DNA of 64,000 nt from the NCBI RefSeq assembly GCF_006335015.1, contig NZ_VDGT01000001.1, positions 558,001 to 622,000 of the forward strand, written 5' to 3'. The DNA comes from Streptomyces sedi. Lineage in GTDB: Bacteria; Actinomycetota; Actinomycetes; Streptomycetales; Streptomycetaceae. Below are positions 33,165 through 40,868 of the stretch, in pieces (within the stretch, counting starts at the first letter, position 1; each line of letters begins with the position of its first letter). A program made the translations under genes and the position numbers. Under the pieces are notes generated by a model. It was not told the origin of the DNA. It worked only from the letters and a program-made list of their open reading frames with translations, and did not search any database.

Positions 33165-33235
33165 CGGGTCCGGCAGGTCGGACGGGTTGGACGGGTCGAA
33201 CGGGTACGACGGGGAACGCACGGGACGACGGGGAA
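33165..33235. repeat. degenerate 10-bp repeat after the trkH stop
   Basis: About seven imperfect copies of GACGGGTYGG/GACGGGGAAC run from 7 nt after the TrkH stop to the ribosome binding site of the TrkA-type gene. No coding or obvious protein-binding role. Confidence 0.65.
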
Positions 33236-33239
33236 CGCC

Positions 33240-33968
33240 ATGAGTTCACAGCTGCACGCGATGCGCCGCAGGCGCGGCAAGCGCTCGGCCGCCGCGCACG
33301 CGTCGGCGGAGCACCACAGGGACCAGCGGGTCGCGGTGATCGGCCTCGGCAGGTTCGGGATCTCGCTCGCCGAGGAGCTGATGCGGCGCGGCTGGGAGGT
33401 GCTGGGCGTCGACTCCGACGAACGGCTGGTCCAGCAGTACCGCGACGCCCTGACCCATGTGGTGCTGGCGGACGCCACGGACGAGGTGGTGCTGCGCCAG
33501 CTCGGGATCGACGAGTTCCCGCGCGCGGTGGTGGCCATCGGCACCCGGATCGAGGCCAGCATCCTGACCACCTCCAACCTGCTGGAACTGGGCGTTCCCA
33601 TCCTCTGGGCCAAGGCGATCAGCCGCCAGCACGGAAAGATCCTCGAACGCCTCGGCGCCCACCACGTGATCCTGCCGGAGCACGAGATGGGCGAGCGGGT
33701 GGCGCATCTGGTGACGGGCCGGATGTTGAACTTCATCGAGTTCGACGACGACTACGCGCTGGTCAAGACGGTCGCGCCGCAGTCCACCACGGGGATGCCG
33801 CTGAACGAGAGCGAGGTGCGCCGCCGGCACGGGGTGACGGTGGTGGGGGTCAAGCGACCCGGCGAGCAGTTCACCCACGCGACGGCGGAGACGGTCGTCC
33901 AGCCCGGGGACGTGATCGTGGTCACGGGCAGGACGTCGGCCGTGGAGTCCTTCGCCGACCTGACCTGA
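33240..33968 (+). CDS. TrkA/KtrA-type potassium uptake regulatory subunit
   Basis: A 242-aa cytosolic RCK protein. A Rossmann domain (VAVIGLGRFGISLAEEL, then GVDSDERLV, and LADATDEVVLRQLGI) binds NAD(H) or nucleotide. A C-terminal TrkA-C domain follows (STTGMPLNESEVRRRHGVTVVGVKRPGEQF ... VVQPGDVIVVTG, about 185-235). It gates the TrkH/KtrB channel encoded just before it. The stop codon lies inside a GACCT pentamer repeat. Start ATG follows GGGGAACGCC. Confidence 0.93.
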   Translation: MSSQLHAMRRRRGKRSAAAHASAEHHRDQRVAVIGLGRFGISLAEELMRRGWEVLGVDSDERLVQQYRDALTHVVLADATDEVVLRQLGIDEFPRAVVAIGTRIEASILTTSNLLELGVPILWAKAISRQHGKILERLGAHHVILPEHEMGERVAHLVTGRMLNFIEFDDDYALVKTVAPQSTTGMPLNESEVRRRHGVTVVGVKRPGEQFTHATAETVVQPGDVIVVTGRTSAVESFADLT

Positions 33969-33981
33969 CCTGACCTGACCT
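33957..33981. repeat. GACCT pentamer x5 spanning the trkA-type stop
   Basis: Five perfect GACCT units (33957-33981). The TGA stop (33966-33968) lies within the array; because a pentamer is not a multiple of three, gain or loss of units before the stop would change the last residues. Confidence 0.9.
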
Positions 33982-34103
33982 GAGATTATTCGCCGGGCCT
34001 CGGGGTACGGTGGGCGCGAGGACGTGCCCCGGCGGGGTGCGTGTGGGTGTGCCGGGAAGTCTGGTCGGCGAGTCGTTGTCGTCGACCGCTGAGAAAGGCC
34101 CCG

Positions 34104-35381
34104 ATGAACGCCAGCCCCTCCCCCGGCTCCCCCGGCTCCACTGACTCCTCAGGCTCTCCCGGCTCTCCCGGCTCCTCCGCGACGGCACGCGACCGCCGCT
34201 CGGTCGCCGAGTTTCTGCGCCTTGAGGTCACCGGCGGGATGCTGCTGCTGGCCGCCGCGGCCCTCGCGCTCTTCCTCGCCAACTCCCCGTGGAGCGCCGG
34301 ATACGCGACCGTGCGCGACCACCATCTGGAGATCCCGTTCCTCGGACTCGACCTGTCGGTGGGCCACTGGGCGGCGGACGGCCTGCTCGCCGTCTTCTTC
34401 TTCGTCGCCGGCACCGAGTTGAAGCGCGAGCTGACCGTCGGCGAGCTGCGCCGCCCGGCCGCCGCCGCGCTGCCGGTGGTGGCGGCCGTCGGCGGCATGG
34501 TCACCCCGGCGCTGATCTATCTCGCCGTCGCGCTGCCGTCGGGCGGCGCGTCCGACGGCTGGGCGGTGCCGATGGCCACCGACATCGCGTTCGCGCTGGG
34601 TGTACTGGCCGTGGTCGGCCGGCGGCTGCCGAGCGCGCTGCGCACCTTCCTGCTGACGCTGGCGATCGTCGACGACCTGATCGCCATCCTGGTGATCGCC
34701 GTCTTCTTCACCTCAGAGCTGGACGTGCTGGCGCTCGCCGGCGCCGCCGCCGGCCTGCTGCTCTTCCGGCTGCTGCACGCCAGGGGGGTGCGCGGCTGGT
34801 ACTGGTACGTGCCGCTGGCGCTCGCGGTGTGGACGTTGACCTACCACAGCGGGGTGCACGCGACGGTCGCCGGCGTCGCGCTCGGGATGCTGCTGCGCGC
34901 CACCCCGCGCGACGGCGAGGAGTCGAGCCCGGCCGAGCGCGTCGGGCATCTGGTGCACCCGTTCTCCGCCGGCCTGGCCGTGCCGCTCTTCGCCCTGTTC
35001 GCCGCCGGGGTGCCCGTATCGCCCGCGACGCTGGGCGAGATGGCGGGCGAGCCGGAGGCGTTGGGCGTGGTGCTGGGGTTGTTCCTCGGGAAGCTGCTCG
35101 GGGTCTTCGGCGCCACCTATCTGACGGCGCGCTTCGCCCGGGCCCGGCTCGACCCGCGGCTCGGCTGGCCCGATGTGGCGGGCGGCGCGCTGCTGGCGGG
35201 CATCGGCTTCACGGTGGCGCTGCTGATCGCGGAACTCGCCTTCGCCGACGACCCGGCGATGACCGAGCACGTGAAGGCCGCCGTGCTGCTGACCTCGCTG
35301 CTGGCGGCGGGCAGCGCCGCCCTGGTGCTCACTCTGCGTGGACGCAGGCTGGCCCGTTCCGGCGACTCAGCGTCACCGTAA
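34104..35381 (+). CDS. nhaA: NhaA-type Na+/H+ antiporter
   Basis: A 425-aa antiporter that exports Na+ (or Li+) in exchange for protons. Twelve hydrophobic segments are visible. The catalytic aspartates are present: MATDIAFALG (Asp160, like E. coli Asp133) and LAIVDDLIAI (Asp190-Asp191, like 163-164). The N-terminus is a low-complexity Ser/Pro/Gly stretch (GSPGSPGSS), encoded by a repetitive CCCGGCTC tract. ATG 34104 has GAAAGG 8 nt upstream. It follows the K+ uptake pair and precedes the ectoine importer, which suits a salt-stress role. Confidence 0.95.
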   Translation: MNASPSPGSPGSTDSSGSPGSPGSSATARDRRSVAEFLRLEVTGGMLLLAAAALALFLANSPWSAGYATVRDHHLEIPFLGLDLSVGHWAADGLLAVFFFVAGTELKRELTVGELRRPAAAALPVVAAVGGMVTPALIYLAVALPSGGASDGWAVPMATDIAFALGVLAVVGRRLPSALRTFLLTLAIVDDLIAILVIAVFFTSELDVLALAGAAAGLLLFRLLHARGVRGWYWYVPLALAVWTLTYHSGVHATVAGVALGMLLRATPRDGEESSPAERVGHLVHPFSAGLAVPLFALFAAGVPVSPATLGEMAGEPEALGVVLGLFLGKLLGVFGATYLTARFARARLDPRLGWPDVAGGALLAGIGFTVALLIAELAFADDPAMTEHVKAAVLLTSLLAAGSAALVLTLRGRRLARSGDSASP

Positions 35382-35455
35382 CGACCAGACAACGGTGTGC
35401 CCGTACGCCCGAATGGGCCCGCATAGATGTGAAGGCTCTGGGTAGCCGCGCGCCC

Positions 35456-36367
35456 ATGGCTCCACCGACAAGAAGTTTTCTTCAGGACGGACACCGAGGG
35501 ACCGGGCTCAGCCGCCGTTCTCTGCTGGCCGGTCTGGCGGTGTTCGGCGGCCTCGCGGCCACCGGGTGCAGCCGGGTGGCCGCCGAGGACGCGGTGGAGG
35601 GGGGAAACCTGCTCGATCGGCTGCGTGACCAGGGCAGCGTGAAGATCGGAATCGCCAGCGAACCGCCGTTCGGCTATGTCAACGACGACGGCGAGCCCAC
35701 GGGCGAGGCGCCGGAGATCGCCAAGGTGATCTTCTCCCGCCTCGGCGTGGACAACGTCGAGGCGATCCCCGTGGACTTCAGCGCGCTGATCCCCGGGCTG
35801 AAGGCGCAGGTCTTCGACATCGTCTCGGCCGGGATGTACATCACGCCCGAGCGGTGCGCGCAGGTCCTCTTCGCCGATCCCGACTACCAGATGCCGGACT
35901 CCTTCATCGTCCCCGCGGGCAACCCGCTGGGAATCGCCAAGTACGAGGACATCGCCGAGCAGGGGCTGACCCTGGCGACCGGCCAGGCGTACGCCGAGAT
36001 CGACTACGCGCTGGCCGCCGGCGTTCCCAACAGCAAGCTGCTGATCCTGCCCGACCAGGTCGCGGGCCTCGACGCCGTCAGCCAGGGCCGCGCGGACGCC
36101 TTCGCCGGCACCAACGTGACCGTGATGGACGTCGTCGAGGGCAGCAACCGGGTCGAGGCCACCGAGCCCTTCGTGCCCATCGTGAACGGCGAACCGGCCT
36201 ACGGCGCCGGCGCGTTCGCCTTCCGTCCCTCCGAGCAGAACTTCCGTGACACGTTCAACGAGGAGCTCCACAAGCTCAAGGAGAGCGGGGAACTGCTGGA
36301 GATCATGGAACCCTTCGGCTTCACCGAGGCGGAGATGACCGACCTCACCGCTGAGGAGCTTTGCTGA
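35456..36367 (+). CDS. ehuB: ectoine/hydroxyectoine-type ABC transporter substrate-binding lipoprotein
   Basis: A 303-aa solute-binding protein (family 3, amino-acid type). The N-terminus has a Tat-like motif and lipobox: SRRSLLAGLAVFGGLAATGC. The mature protein follows the periplasmic-binding pattern (VKIGIASEPPFGYVNDDGEPTGEAPEIAKVI). Together with two permeases and an ATPase in B-C-D-A order it matches the ehu ectoine/hydroxyectoine importer. ATG 35456-35458 gives the expected leader; a GTG nine codons upstream is an alternative. No good ribosome binding site is visible. Its TGA overlaps the ATG of the next gene. Confidence 0.88.
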   Translation: MAPPTRSFLQDGHRGTGLSRRSLLAGLAVFGGLAATGCSRVAAEDAVEGGNLLDRLRDQGSVKIGIASEPPFGYVNDDGEPTGEAPEIAKVIFSRLGVDNVEAIPVDFSALIPGLKAQVFDIVSAGMYITPERCAQVLFADPDYQMPDSFIVPAGNPLGIAKYEDIAEQGLTLATGQAYAEIDYALAAGVPNSKLLILPDQVAGLDAVSQGRADAFAGTNVTVMDVVEGSNRVEATEPFVPIVNGEPAYGAGAFAFRPSEQNFRDTFNEELHKLKESGELLEIMEPFGFTEAEMTDLTAEELC

Positions 36368-37113
36368 TGATGACCGAGGGGATGTTCGACAACTACTTTC
36401 TGCCGGGCATCTGGATCACGATCCAGGTGACCCTGTACAGCGCGGTGCTCGCCGCGGTGGTCGCGTTCACGGTCGGCACGCTGCGCACCTCGCGGCTGTG
36501 GATCGTGCGGTTCCTGGCGGGGACCTACTTCGAGATCTTCCGTGGCATGTCCTCGCTGGTGCTGATGTTCTGGCTGGTCTTCTCGCTGCCACTGCTGCTG
36601 GAGTGGCGACTGGTGCCGATGTTCGCCGGCGTGCTGGCGCTGGGTCTGACCTACGGGGCGTACGGCTCCGAGGTGGTGCGCGGCGCGCTCGCCGCCGTGC
36701 CGGAAGGGCAGCGCGAGGCGGGGGTCGCGCTGAGCTTCACCCGGTGGCAGCGGCTGCGGCGGATCGAGATCCCGCAGGCCCTGCCGGAGATGATCCCGCC
36801 GTTCAACAACCTGCTGATCGAGCTGCTCAAGGGCACCGCGCTGGTCTCCGTCATCACCGTGGCGGACATGACCTACGCGGGCAACCTGGTCCGGCTGGGC
36901 TCCAACGAGTCCGCGCCGATCTACACGCTGCTGCTGGTGCTGTACTTCGCGCTGGCGTTCACGCTGACCCGCGGGATGCGGGTGATCGAGCGCAAGGCGA
37001 ACGCGAACGTCGGCCGGCCGCAGCAGCGCCGCGGCCTGCTGGCCAAGCTCTCCCTGCGGGAGAGCGCCAATGAGGGTTCGGGCGCGCTGACCACGGGGGG
37101 TGCGGCCAAGTGA
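36367..37113 (+). CDS. ehuC: ectoine/hydroxyectoine ABC transporter permease EhuC
   Basis: A 248-aa permease of the polar amino acid (HisMQ) type with about five helices, beginning MMTEGMFDNYFLPG. The EAA loop is GQREAGVALSFTRWQRLRRIEIPQA in outline (Gly at the conserved place), which docks to the ATPase. ATG 36367-36369 shares its A with the ehuB stop; ATG 36370 is an alternative. The following gene overlaps by 4 nt. Forms the membrane pore with EhuD. Confidence 0.9.
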   Translation: MMTEGMFDNYFLPGIWITIQVTLYSAVLAAVVAFTVGTLRTSRLWIVRFLAGTYFEIFRGMSSLVLMFWLVFSLPLLLEWRLVPMFAGVLALGLTYGAYGSEVVRGALAAVPEGQREAGVALSFTRWQRLRRIEIPQALPEMIPPFNNLLIELLKGTALVSVITVADMTYAGNLVRLGSNESAPIYTLLLVLYFALAFTLTRGMRVIERKANANVGRPQQRRGLLAKLSLRESANEGSGALTTGGAAK

Positions 37114-37763
37114 ACTGGGACTGGGAGATCGTCAACGACTTCATGCCCTCGTTCTGGGACGGGGTCCTCGTCACCCTCCAGGCGTTGGTGCTGGGAAGTC
37201 TGATCGCTTTCGGGCTCGGCCTGGTCTGGGCGATGGCCCAGCGCGCGCCGTTCGCCTGGGTGCGGTGGCCGGTGACCGCGCTCACCGAGTTCGTCCGGAA
37301 CACCCCGCTGCTGGTGCAGCTGTTCTTCCTCTACTACGTGGTGCCCGAGTGGGGTCCCTCGATGTCGGCGCTGACGACCGGCATCATCGGCCTGGGCCTG
37401 CACTACTCGACCTACACGGCCGAGGTGTACCGGGCGGGCATCGACGGCGTGCCCGTCGGCCAGTGGGAGGCGGCGACCGCGCTGAGCCTGCCGCGCGTGC
37501 GCACCTGGGTCGCGGTGATCCTGCCGCAGGCCATCCGCCGTGTCGTTCCCGCGCTGGGCAACTACGTCATCGCGATGCTGAAGGACTCCCCCATGATCGC
37601 GGTCATCGGGGCGATGGAGATGCTCGGAGAGGCCGAGAACTTCAGCAATACCACCTTTACCACCGAGGCCTACACCATCGTCGGCATCGCCTTCCTGGTC
37701 ATCGCCTACCCGGCCTCTCTGCTGATTCGAGTTCTGGAGCGTCGTCTTGCCCTCACCAGCTGA
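37110..37763 (+). CDS. ehuD: ectoine/hydroxyectoine ABC transporter permease EhuD
   Basis: A 217-aa second permease of the same type (VNWDWEIVNDFMPSFWDGV at the start). It has about five helices and the EAA motif GQWEAATALSLPRVRTW...LPQA. GTG start overlaps the ehuC stop by GTGA. Its 3' end overlaps the ATPase gene by 17 nt, so the four genes form one tightly coupled unit. Confidence 0.9.
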   Translation: MNWDWEIVNDFMPSFWDGVLVTLQALVLGSLIAFGLGLVWAMAQRAPFAWVRWPVTALTEFVRNTPLLVQLFFLYYVVPEWGPSMSALTTGIIGLGLHYSTYTAEVYRAGIDGVPVGQWEAATALSLPRVRTWVAVILPQAIRRVVPALGNYVIAMLKDSPMIAVIGAMEMLGEAENFSNTTFTTEAYTIVGIAFLVIAYPASLLIRVLERRLALTS

Positions 37764-38640
37764 AAACCCCGAGAACGTGAAGAAGACCCAGGACACCGAG
37801 TCCGCCGAGCCGACCGTGGCCGACACCTCAGCCGACTCCGCCGACTCCGCCGACTCGGCCGAGTGCCGCGCGGCCGGCAGCGAACTGGTCAGGTTCGACA
37901 AGGTGACCAAGCGGTTCGGCGACGTGACCGTGCTTGACCAGTTGGACTTCCGGGTCGAGACCGGCAAGCACGTCACGCTGATCGGCCCCTCCGGCTCCGG
38001 CAAGACCACGATCCTGCGGCTGCTGATGACCCTCCTCACCCCGGAGGAGGGCACGATCAAGGTCGACGGCCAGTACCTCACCCACGAGGAGCGCGACGGC
38101 AAACTGGTCAAGCCGGGCGAGAGGCACGTGCGCGAGGTGCGCAAGAAGATCGGCATGGTCTTCCAGCACTTCAACCTCTTCCCCAACATGCGGGTGCTGC
38201 GCAACGTGATGGAGGCGCCGGTGCACGTGCTGGGCCTGTCCAAGGACGAGGCCGAGGAGCGCGCCAAGGAACTGGTCGAACTGGTCGGTCTCACCGAGCA
38301 CCTGGACAAGTACCCCAGCCAGCTCTCCGGCGGGCAGCAGCAACGGGTCGCCATCGCCCGCGCGCTGGCGATGCGCCCGCAGGTGCTGCTGCTGGACGAG
38401 GTCACCTCCGCGCTCGACCCGGAGCTGGTCGCGGGCGTGCTGGACGTCCTGCGGGACATCGCCCTCTCCACCGACATCACCATGCTGGTGGTCACCCACG
38501 AGATGTCCTTCGCCCGCGACATCTCGGACGCGGTGCTGATGTTCGACAAGGGGAAGATCATCGAGTCCGGTTCGCCGGAGAAGATCTTCAGCGAGCCGGA
38601 GCACGACCGCACCAAGGAGTTCCTCTCGACGGTGCTGTGA
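37747..38640 (+). CDS. ehuA: ectoine/hydroxyectoine ABC transporter ATP-binding protein EhuA
   Basis: A 297-aa ABC ATPase with Walker A GPSGSGKTTIL, Q-loop VFQHFNLFPNM, signature LSGGQQQR, Walker B VLLLDEVTSALD and H-loop VVTHEM. It energises uptake by EhuBCD. About 45 extra N-terminal residues are Ser/Asp/Ala-rich, with Ala-Asp-Ser repeats from repetitive DNA (37830-37862), unusual for the family and probably unstructured. TTG start with GGAG 4 nt before it. A hairpin after the stop probably ends the operon. Confidence 0.93.
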   Translation: MPSPAENPENVKKTQDTESAEPTVADTSADSADSADSAECRAAGSELVRFDKVTKRFGDVTVLDQLDFRVETGKHVTLIGPSGSGKTTILRLLMTLLTPEEGTIKVDGQYLTHEERDGKLVKPGERHVREVRKKIGMVFQHFNLFPNMRVLRNVMEAPVHVLGLSKDEAEERAKELVELVGLTEHLDKYPSQLSGGQQQRVAIARALAMRPQVLLLDEVTSALDPELVAGVLDVLRDIALSTDITMLVVTHEMSFARDISDAVLMFDKGKIIESGSPEKIFSEPEHDRTKEFLSTVL

Positions 38641-38646
38641 CTCCGC

Positions 38647-38669
38647 TTCGGCCCCCTGTCCTGGCCGAA
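38647..38669 (+). terminator. hairpin after the ehu operon
   Basis: TTCGGCC/GGCCGAA, a 7-bp stem with a 9-nt loop, 7 nt after the ehuA stop. Short but well placed. Confidence 0.45.
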
Positions 38670-38839
38670 CGCCCCCTGGGCCGCCGCCCGTCGGCCGCGG
38701 CCGGGGACCGGACCCGGTGGTGTGTCGTTCCTGTGTGAACCGGCGCACCACCGGTGTCGTTCTCGCTACTCTGGGGAGGCTCAGCCCCCTCGTGTCCTCC
38801 CGGACGCGTGGCCCTTGTGAACGCTGGCAGGAGGACGAC

Positions 38840-39613
38840 GTGGCGACAACGCCCGGCCGCACGGCTCCGTTTCACTCCGTGCGCTACGCTCTGCGGCTGC
38901 TGGAGACGATCGCCGGGCATCCGGACGGCATACCCGGCGGCGAGCTGGGGCAGGCCACCGGGCTGCCCCCGGACCAGCAGGAGTATCTGCTGAGGATGCT
39001 GCTCGCCGAGGGCTATGTGGAGGAGCCCTTCGACGGGGTCTACGCGCCTGGCCGGACGCTGCTGATGCTCGGCGGCGCGGGCGACGACGGCGAGGAGAGC
39101 CGCCGACGCTTCCGTGATGAGCGGCTCCAGTCCGCGCTCGACGCGCTGCGCGACTCCCTGGACGCGCCGGTCTATCTGGCCCGTTACGCCGACGGCGAGT
39201 TGGAGGTGCCGCAGGTCTCGGACACCCCGCGGGCGCCGGTGGTCAACGAGTGGGTCGACTTCCGCTCCGCCGCGCACGCCACCGCGATCGGCAAGTGCCT
39301 GCTGAGCCAGCTCGACCACGACGGCCGCCAGGACCACCTCACCCGCCATCGGGCGGCGCGGCTCACCTCCCGCACCATCACCGACCGCAGGGTGCTGCTG
39401 AGCACCCTGGAGCGGCAGCCGCCCACCATGCCGGTGCTGGACTTCCAGGAGTACGCGATCGGCACGCTGTGCGCGGCGGTGCCGCTGACGGCCGGCGCCA
39501 CGGTGGGCTGCCTGGCGCTCTCCCTGCCGGTCGGCCAGGCCCACCGACTGCGTGAGGCCGCCGAGGAGTTGAACCGTCAGGCGGCCACCACGCTGCTCTC
39601 GCTCACCATCTGA
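38840..39613 (+). CDS. IclR-family transcriptional regulator
   Basis: A 257-aa regulator. Residues about 10-70 form a winged helix (SVRYALRLLETIAGHPDGIPGGELGQATGLP, then EEYLLRMLLAEGYV-like helix). The rest is the IclR effector domain with AHATAIGKCLLSQL and YAIGTLCAAVPL. GTG 38840 has AGGAGG 5 nt upstream; the frame is open further up but that part overlaps the promoter. The leader holds a TACTCT box (38773-38778 region) and two copies of GTGTCGTTC that could be an operator. It may control the adjacent ehu operon or an unlinked target; the ligand is unknown. Confidence 0.87.
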   Translation: MATTPGRTAPFHSVRYALRLLETIAGHPDGIPGGELGQATGLPPDQQEYLLRMLLAEGYVEEPFDGVYAPGRTLLMLGGAGDDGEESRRRFRDERLQSALDALRDSLDAPVYLARYADGELEVPQVSDTPRAPVVNEWVDFRSAAHATAIGKCLLSQLDHDGRQDHLTRHRAARLTSRTITDRRVLLSTLERQPPTMPVLDFQEYAIGTLCAAVPLTAGATVGCLALSLPVGQAHRLREAAEELNRQAATTLLSLTI

Positions 39614-39629
39614 GCCGGGGGAGACCGCC

Positions 39630-39944
39630 TCAGCCCTTGGGCGCGGCCTGCTGGACCACTTCGAGCGACCACAGCTCGGACCCGGTCGCCGCGGGCCGCC
39701 GGCCCTCGCCGCCCCCGCCGTGGGCCTGCCGCATCGAGCCTTCGGCCCAGGCGCGGTAGTCCTCCTCGCTCCGCCAGCGGGTGTAGACGAGGTAGCGGTC
39801 GGTCCCCTCGACGGGTCGCAGCAGCTCGAACCACTCGAACCCGTCCTGTCCCTCCACCATCCCGGCCCGGCCGGCGAACCGCCGTTCCAACTCCTCCCGC
39901 TGCTCGGCGGGGACCTCCAGCACGTTGATCTTCACCACGGACAC
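39630..39944 (-). CDS. antibiotic biosynthesis monooxygenase (ABM) domain protein
   Basis: A 104-aa dimeric alpha/beta-barrel protein. It begins VSVVKINVLEVPAEQREELERRF in outline, followed by VEGQDGFEWFELLRPVEGTDRYLVYTRW, the usual ABM core, and SEEDYRAW helix. Such proteins act as cofactor-free oxygenases or haem-degrading enzymes (MhuD/IsdG type). The C-terminal half has a Gly-rich insertion (HGGGGEGRRPAATG). GTG start with GAGGAG 8 nt upstream. Convergent with the IclR gene and divergent from osmC. Substrate not predictable. Confidence 0.85.
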   Translation of the reverse strand: MSVVKINVLEVPAEQREELERRFAGRAGMVEGQDGFEWFELLRPVEGTDRYLVYTRWRSEEDYRAWAEGSMRQAHGGGGEGRRPAATGSELWSLEVVQQAAPKG

Positions 39945-40055
39945 CCGAACGTCTCCTCAATGCGTTGAGCCTCCGGCCCCGCCCGGCTCGTGCGGAGCGG
40001 GCCGCCGGCCCCCAGTCTGCACCCGGCGGAACGTGCCGACGTCGAGCCCCCGGTC

Positions 40056-40086
40056 TTGGCCGCCGGCCCGGCGGCAGCGATAGCGT
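40056..40086 (+). promoter_or_regulatory. candidate promoter of the OsmC-like gene
   Basis: TTGGCC (40056-40061), 19-nt spacer, TAGCGT (40081-40086), with the GGAGG/ATG about 35 nt further on. Confidence 0.4.
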
Positions 40087-40128
40087 GTAGATGACCCGCT
40101 TCTGGTTTTTCCTTTCGGAGGATCGCCC

Positions 40129-40557
40129 ATGGCAACCACACGCACCGCGACGACCAACTGGGAAGGCTCCCTCATGGAGGGCGCCGGCAAGGTGAACCTG
40201 GACTCGTCCGGGGTCGGCACCTTCGACCTGACCTGGCCCTCGCGCGCGGAGAGCCCCGAGGGGCGGACCAGCCCCGAGGAGCTGATCGCCGCCGCGCACT
40301 CCGCGTGCTTCTCGATGGCGCTCTCGCACGGGCTGGCCGGCGCCGGCACCCCGCCGGAGACGGTGCGGACCTCCGCCGACGTCACCTTCCAGCCGGGGAC
40401 CGGCATCACCGGCATCGTGCTGAAGGTCCAGGCGAGGGTGCCGGGGCTGTCGGCCGAAGGCTTCCAGGAGGCGGCCACCACCGCCAAGGAGAACTGCCCG
40501 GTGAGCCAGGCGCTGGCCGGCGTCACCATCACGCTTGAGGCCGAACTCCTCGACTGA
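40129..40557 (+). CDS. osmC: OsmC family peroxiredoxin
   Basis: A 142-aa thiol peroxidase of the OsmC/Ohr family, which reduces organic hydroperoxides in the cytosol. The peroxidatic Cys is Cys60 (AAAHSACFSMAL) and the second Cys is Cys123 (KENCPVSQAL), both in the family positions; Ser-Ala-Cys-Phe favours OsmC over Ohr. The fold elements (LTWPSRAESPEGRTSPEELI) are typical. GGAGG lies 7 nt before the ATG. A terminator follows. Confidence 0.92.
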   Translation: MATTRTATTNWEGSLMEGAGKVNLDSSGVGTFDLTWPSRAESPEGRTSPEELIAAAHSACFSMALSHGLAGAGTPPETVRTSADVTFQPGTGITGIVLKVQARVPGLSAEGFQEAATTAKENCPVSQALAGVTITLEAELLD

Positions 40558-40569
40558 GGCGCCGCTTCC

Positions 40570-40607
40570 GGCCCCCGGCACCCGTTCCGTCGGCGGTGTC
40601 GGGGGCC
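40570..40607 (+). terminator. terminator between osmC and tRNA-Leu
   Basis: 13-bp stem with one mismatch (GGCCCCCGGCACC at 40570-40582, GGTGTCGGGGGCC at 40595-40607), 12-nt loop, followed by TTCTC. Lies between convergent genes. Confidence 0.65.
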
Positions 40608-40620
40608 TTCTCGTGCGGGG

Positions 40621-40705
40621 TGCGGCCGGAGGGATTCGAACCCTCACGCGCGCGAGGCGCACTGGGACCTAAACCCAGCATGACTGCCAGTTCCATCACG
40701 GCCGC
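40621..40705 (-). tRNA. tRNA-Leu, anticodon UAG
   Basis: 85-nt class II tRNA on the minus strand. Acceptor stem GCGGCCG/CGGCCGC with discriminator A, T-arm GAGGG-TTCGAAT-CCCTC, anticodon stem CTGGG/CCCAG with loop TTTAGGT, giving UAG (reads CUA). The long variable arm (TGCGCCTCGCGCGCGTGA area) fits leucine. CCA is not encoded. It is the only RNA gene I found. Confidence 0.95.
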
Positions 40706-40820
40706 TCGTGCGGGCGATTCTACGACAGACGTCCGCGACGACCACGCCCGCGAACGACGCGGAAGACGGCCCCCGACACCCCGCCGACGGAACGGCGGGC
40801 CCGGCCGGCGACGGCCAGCG

Positions 40821-40868
40821 GTTCAGCGGCTGTTCAGCGGTTCAGCGGCGGTTCAGCAGCGGTTCAGC
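40821..40868. repeat. GTTCAGC x5 overlapping a stop codon
   Basis: GTTCAGC occurs at 40821, 40832, 40840, 40851 and 40862. The last contains the minus-strand TGA (40864-40866) of the DUF445 gene, and the array runs downstream of that gene. Confidence 0.85.
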
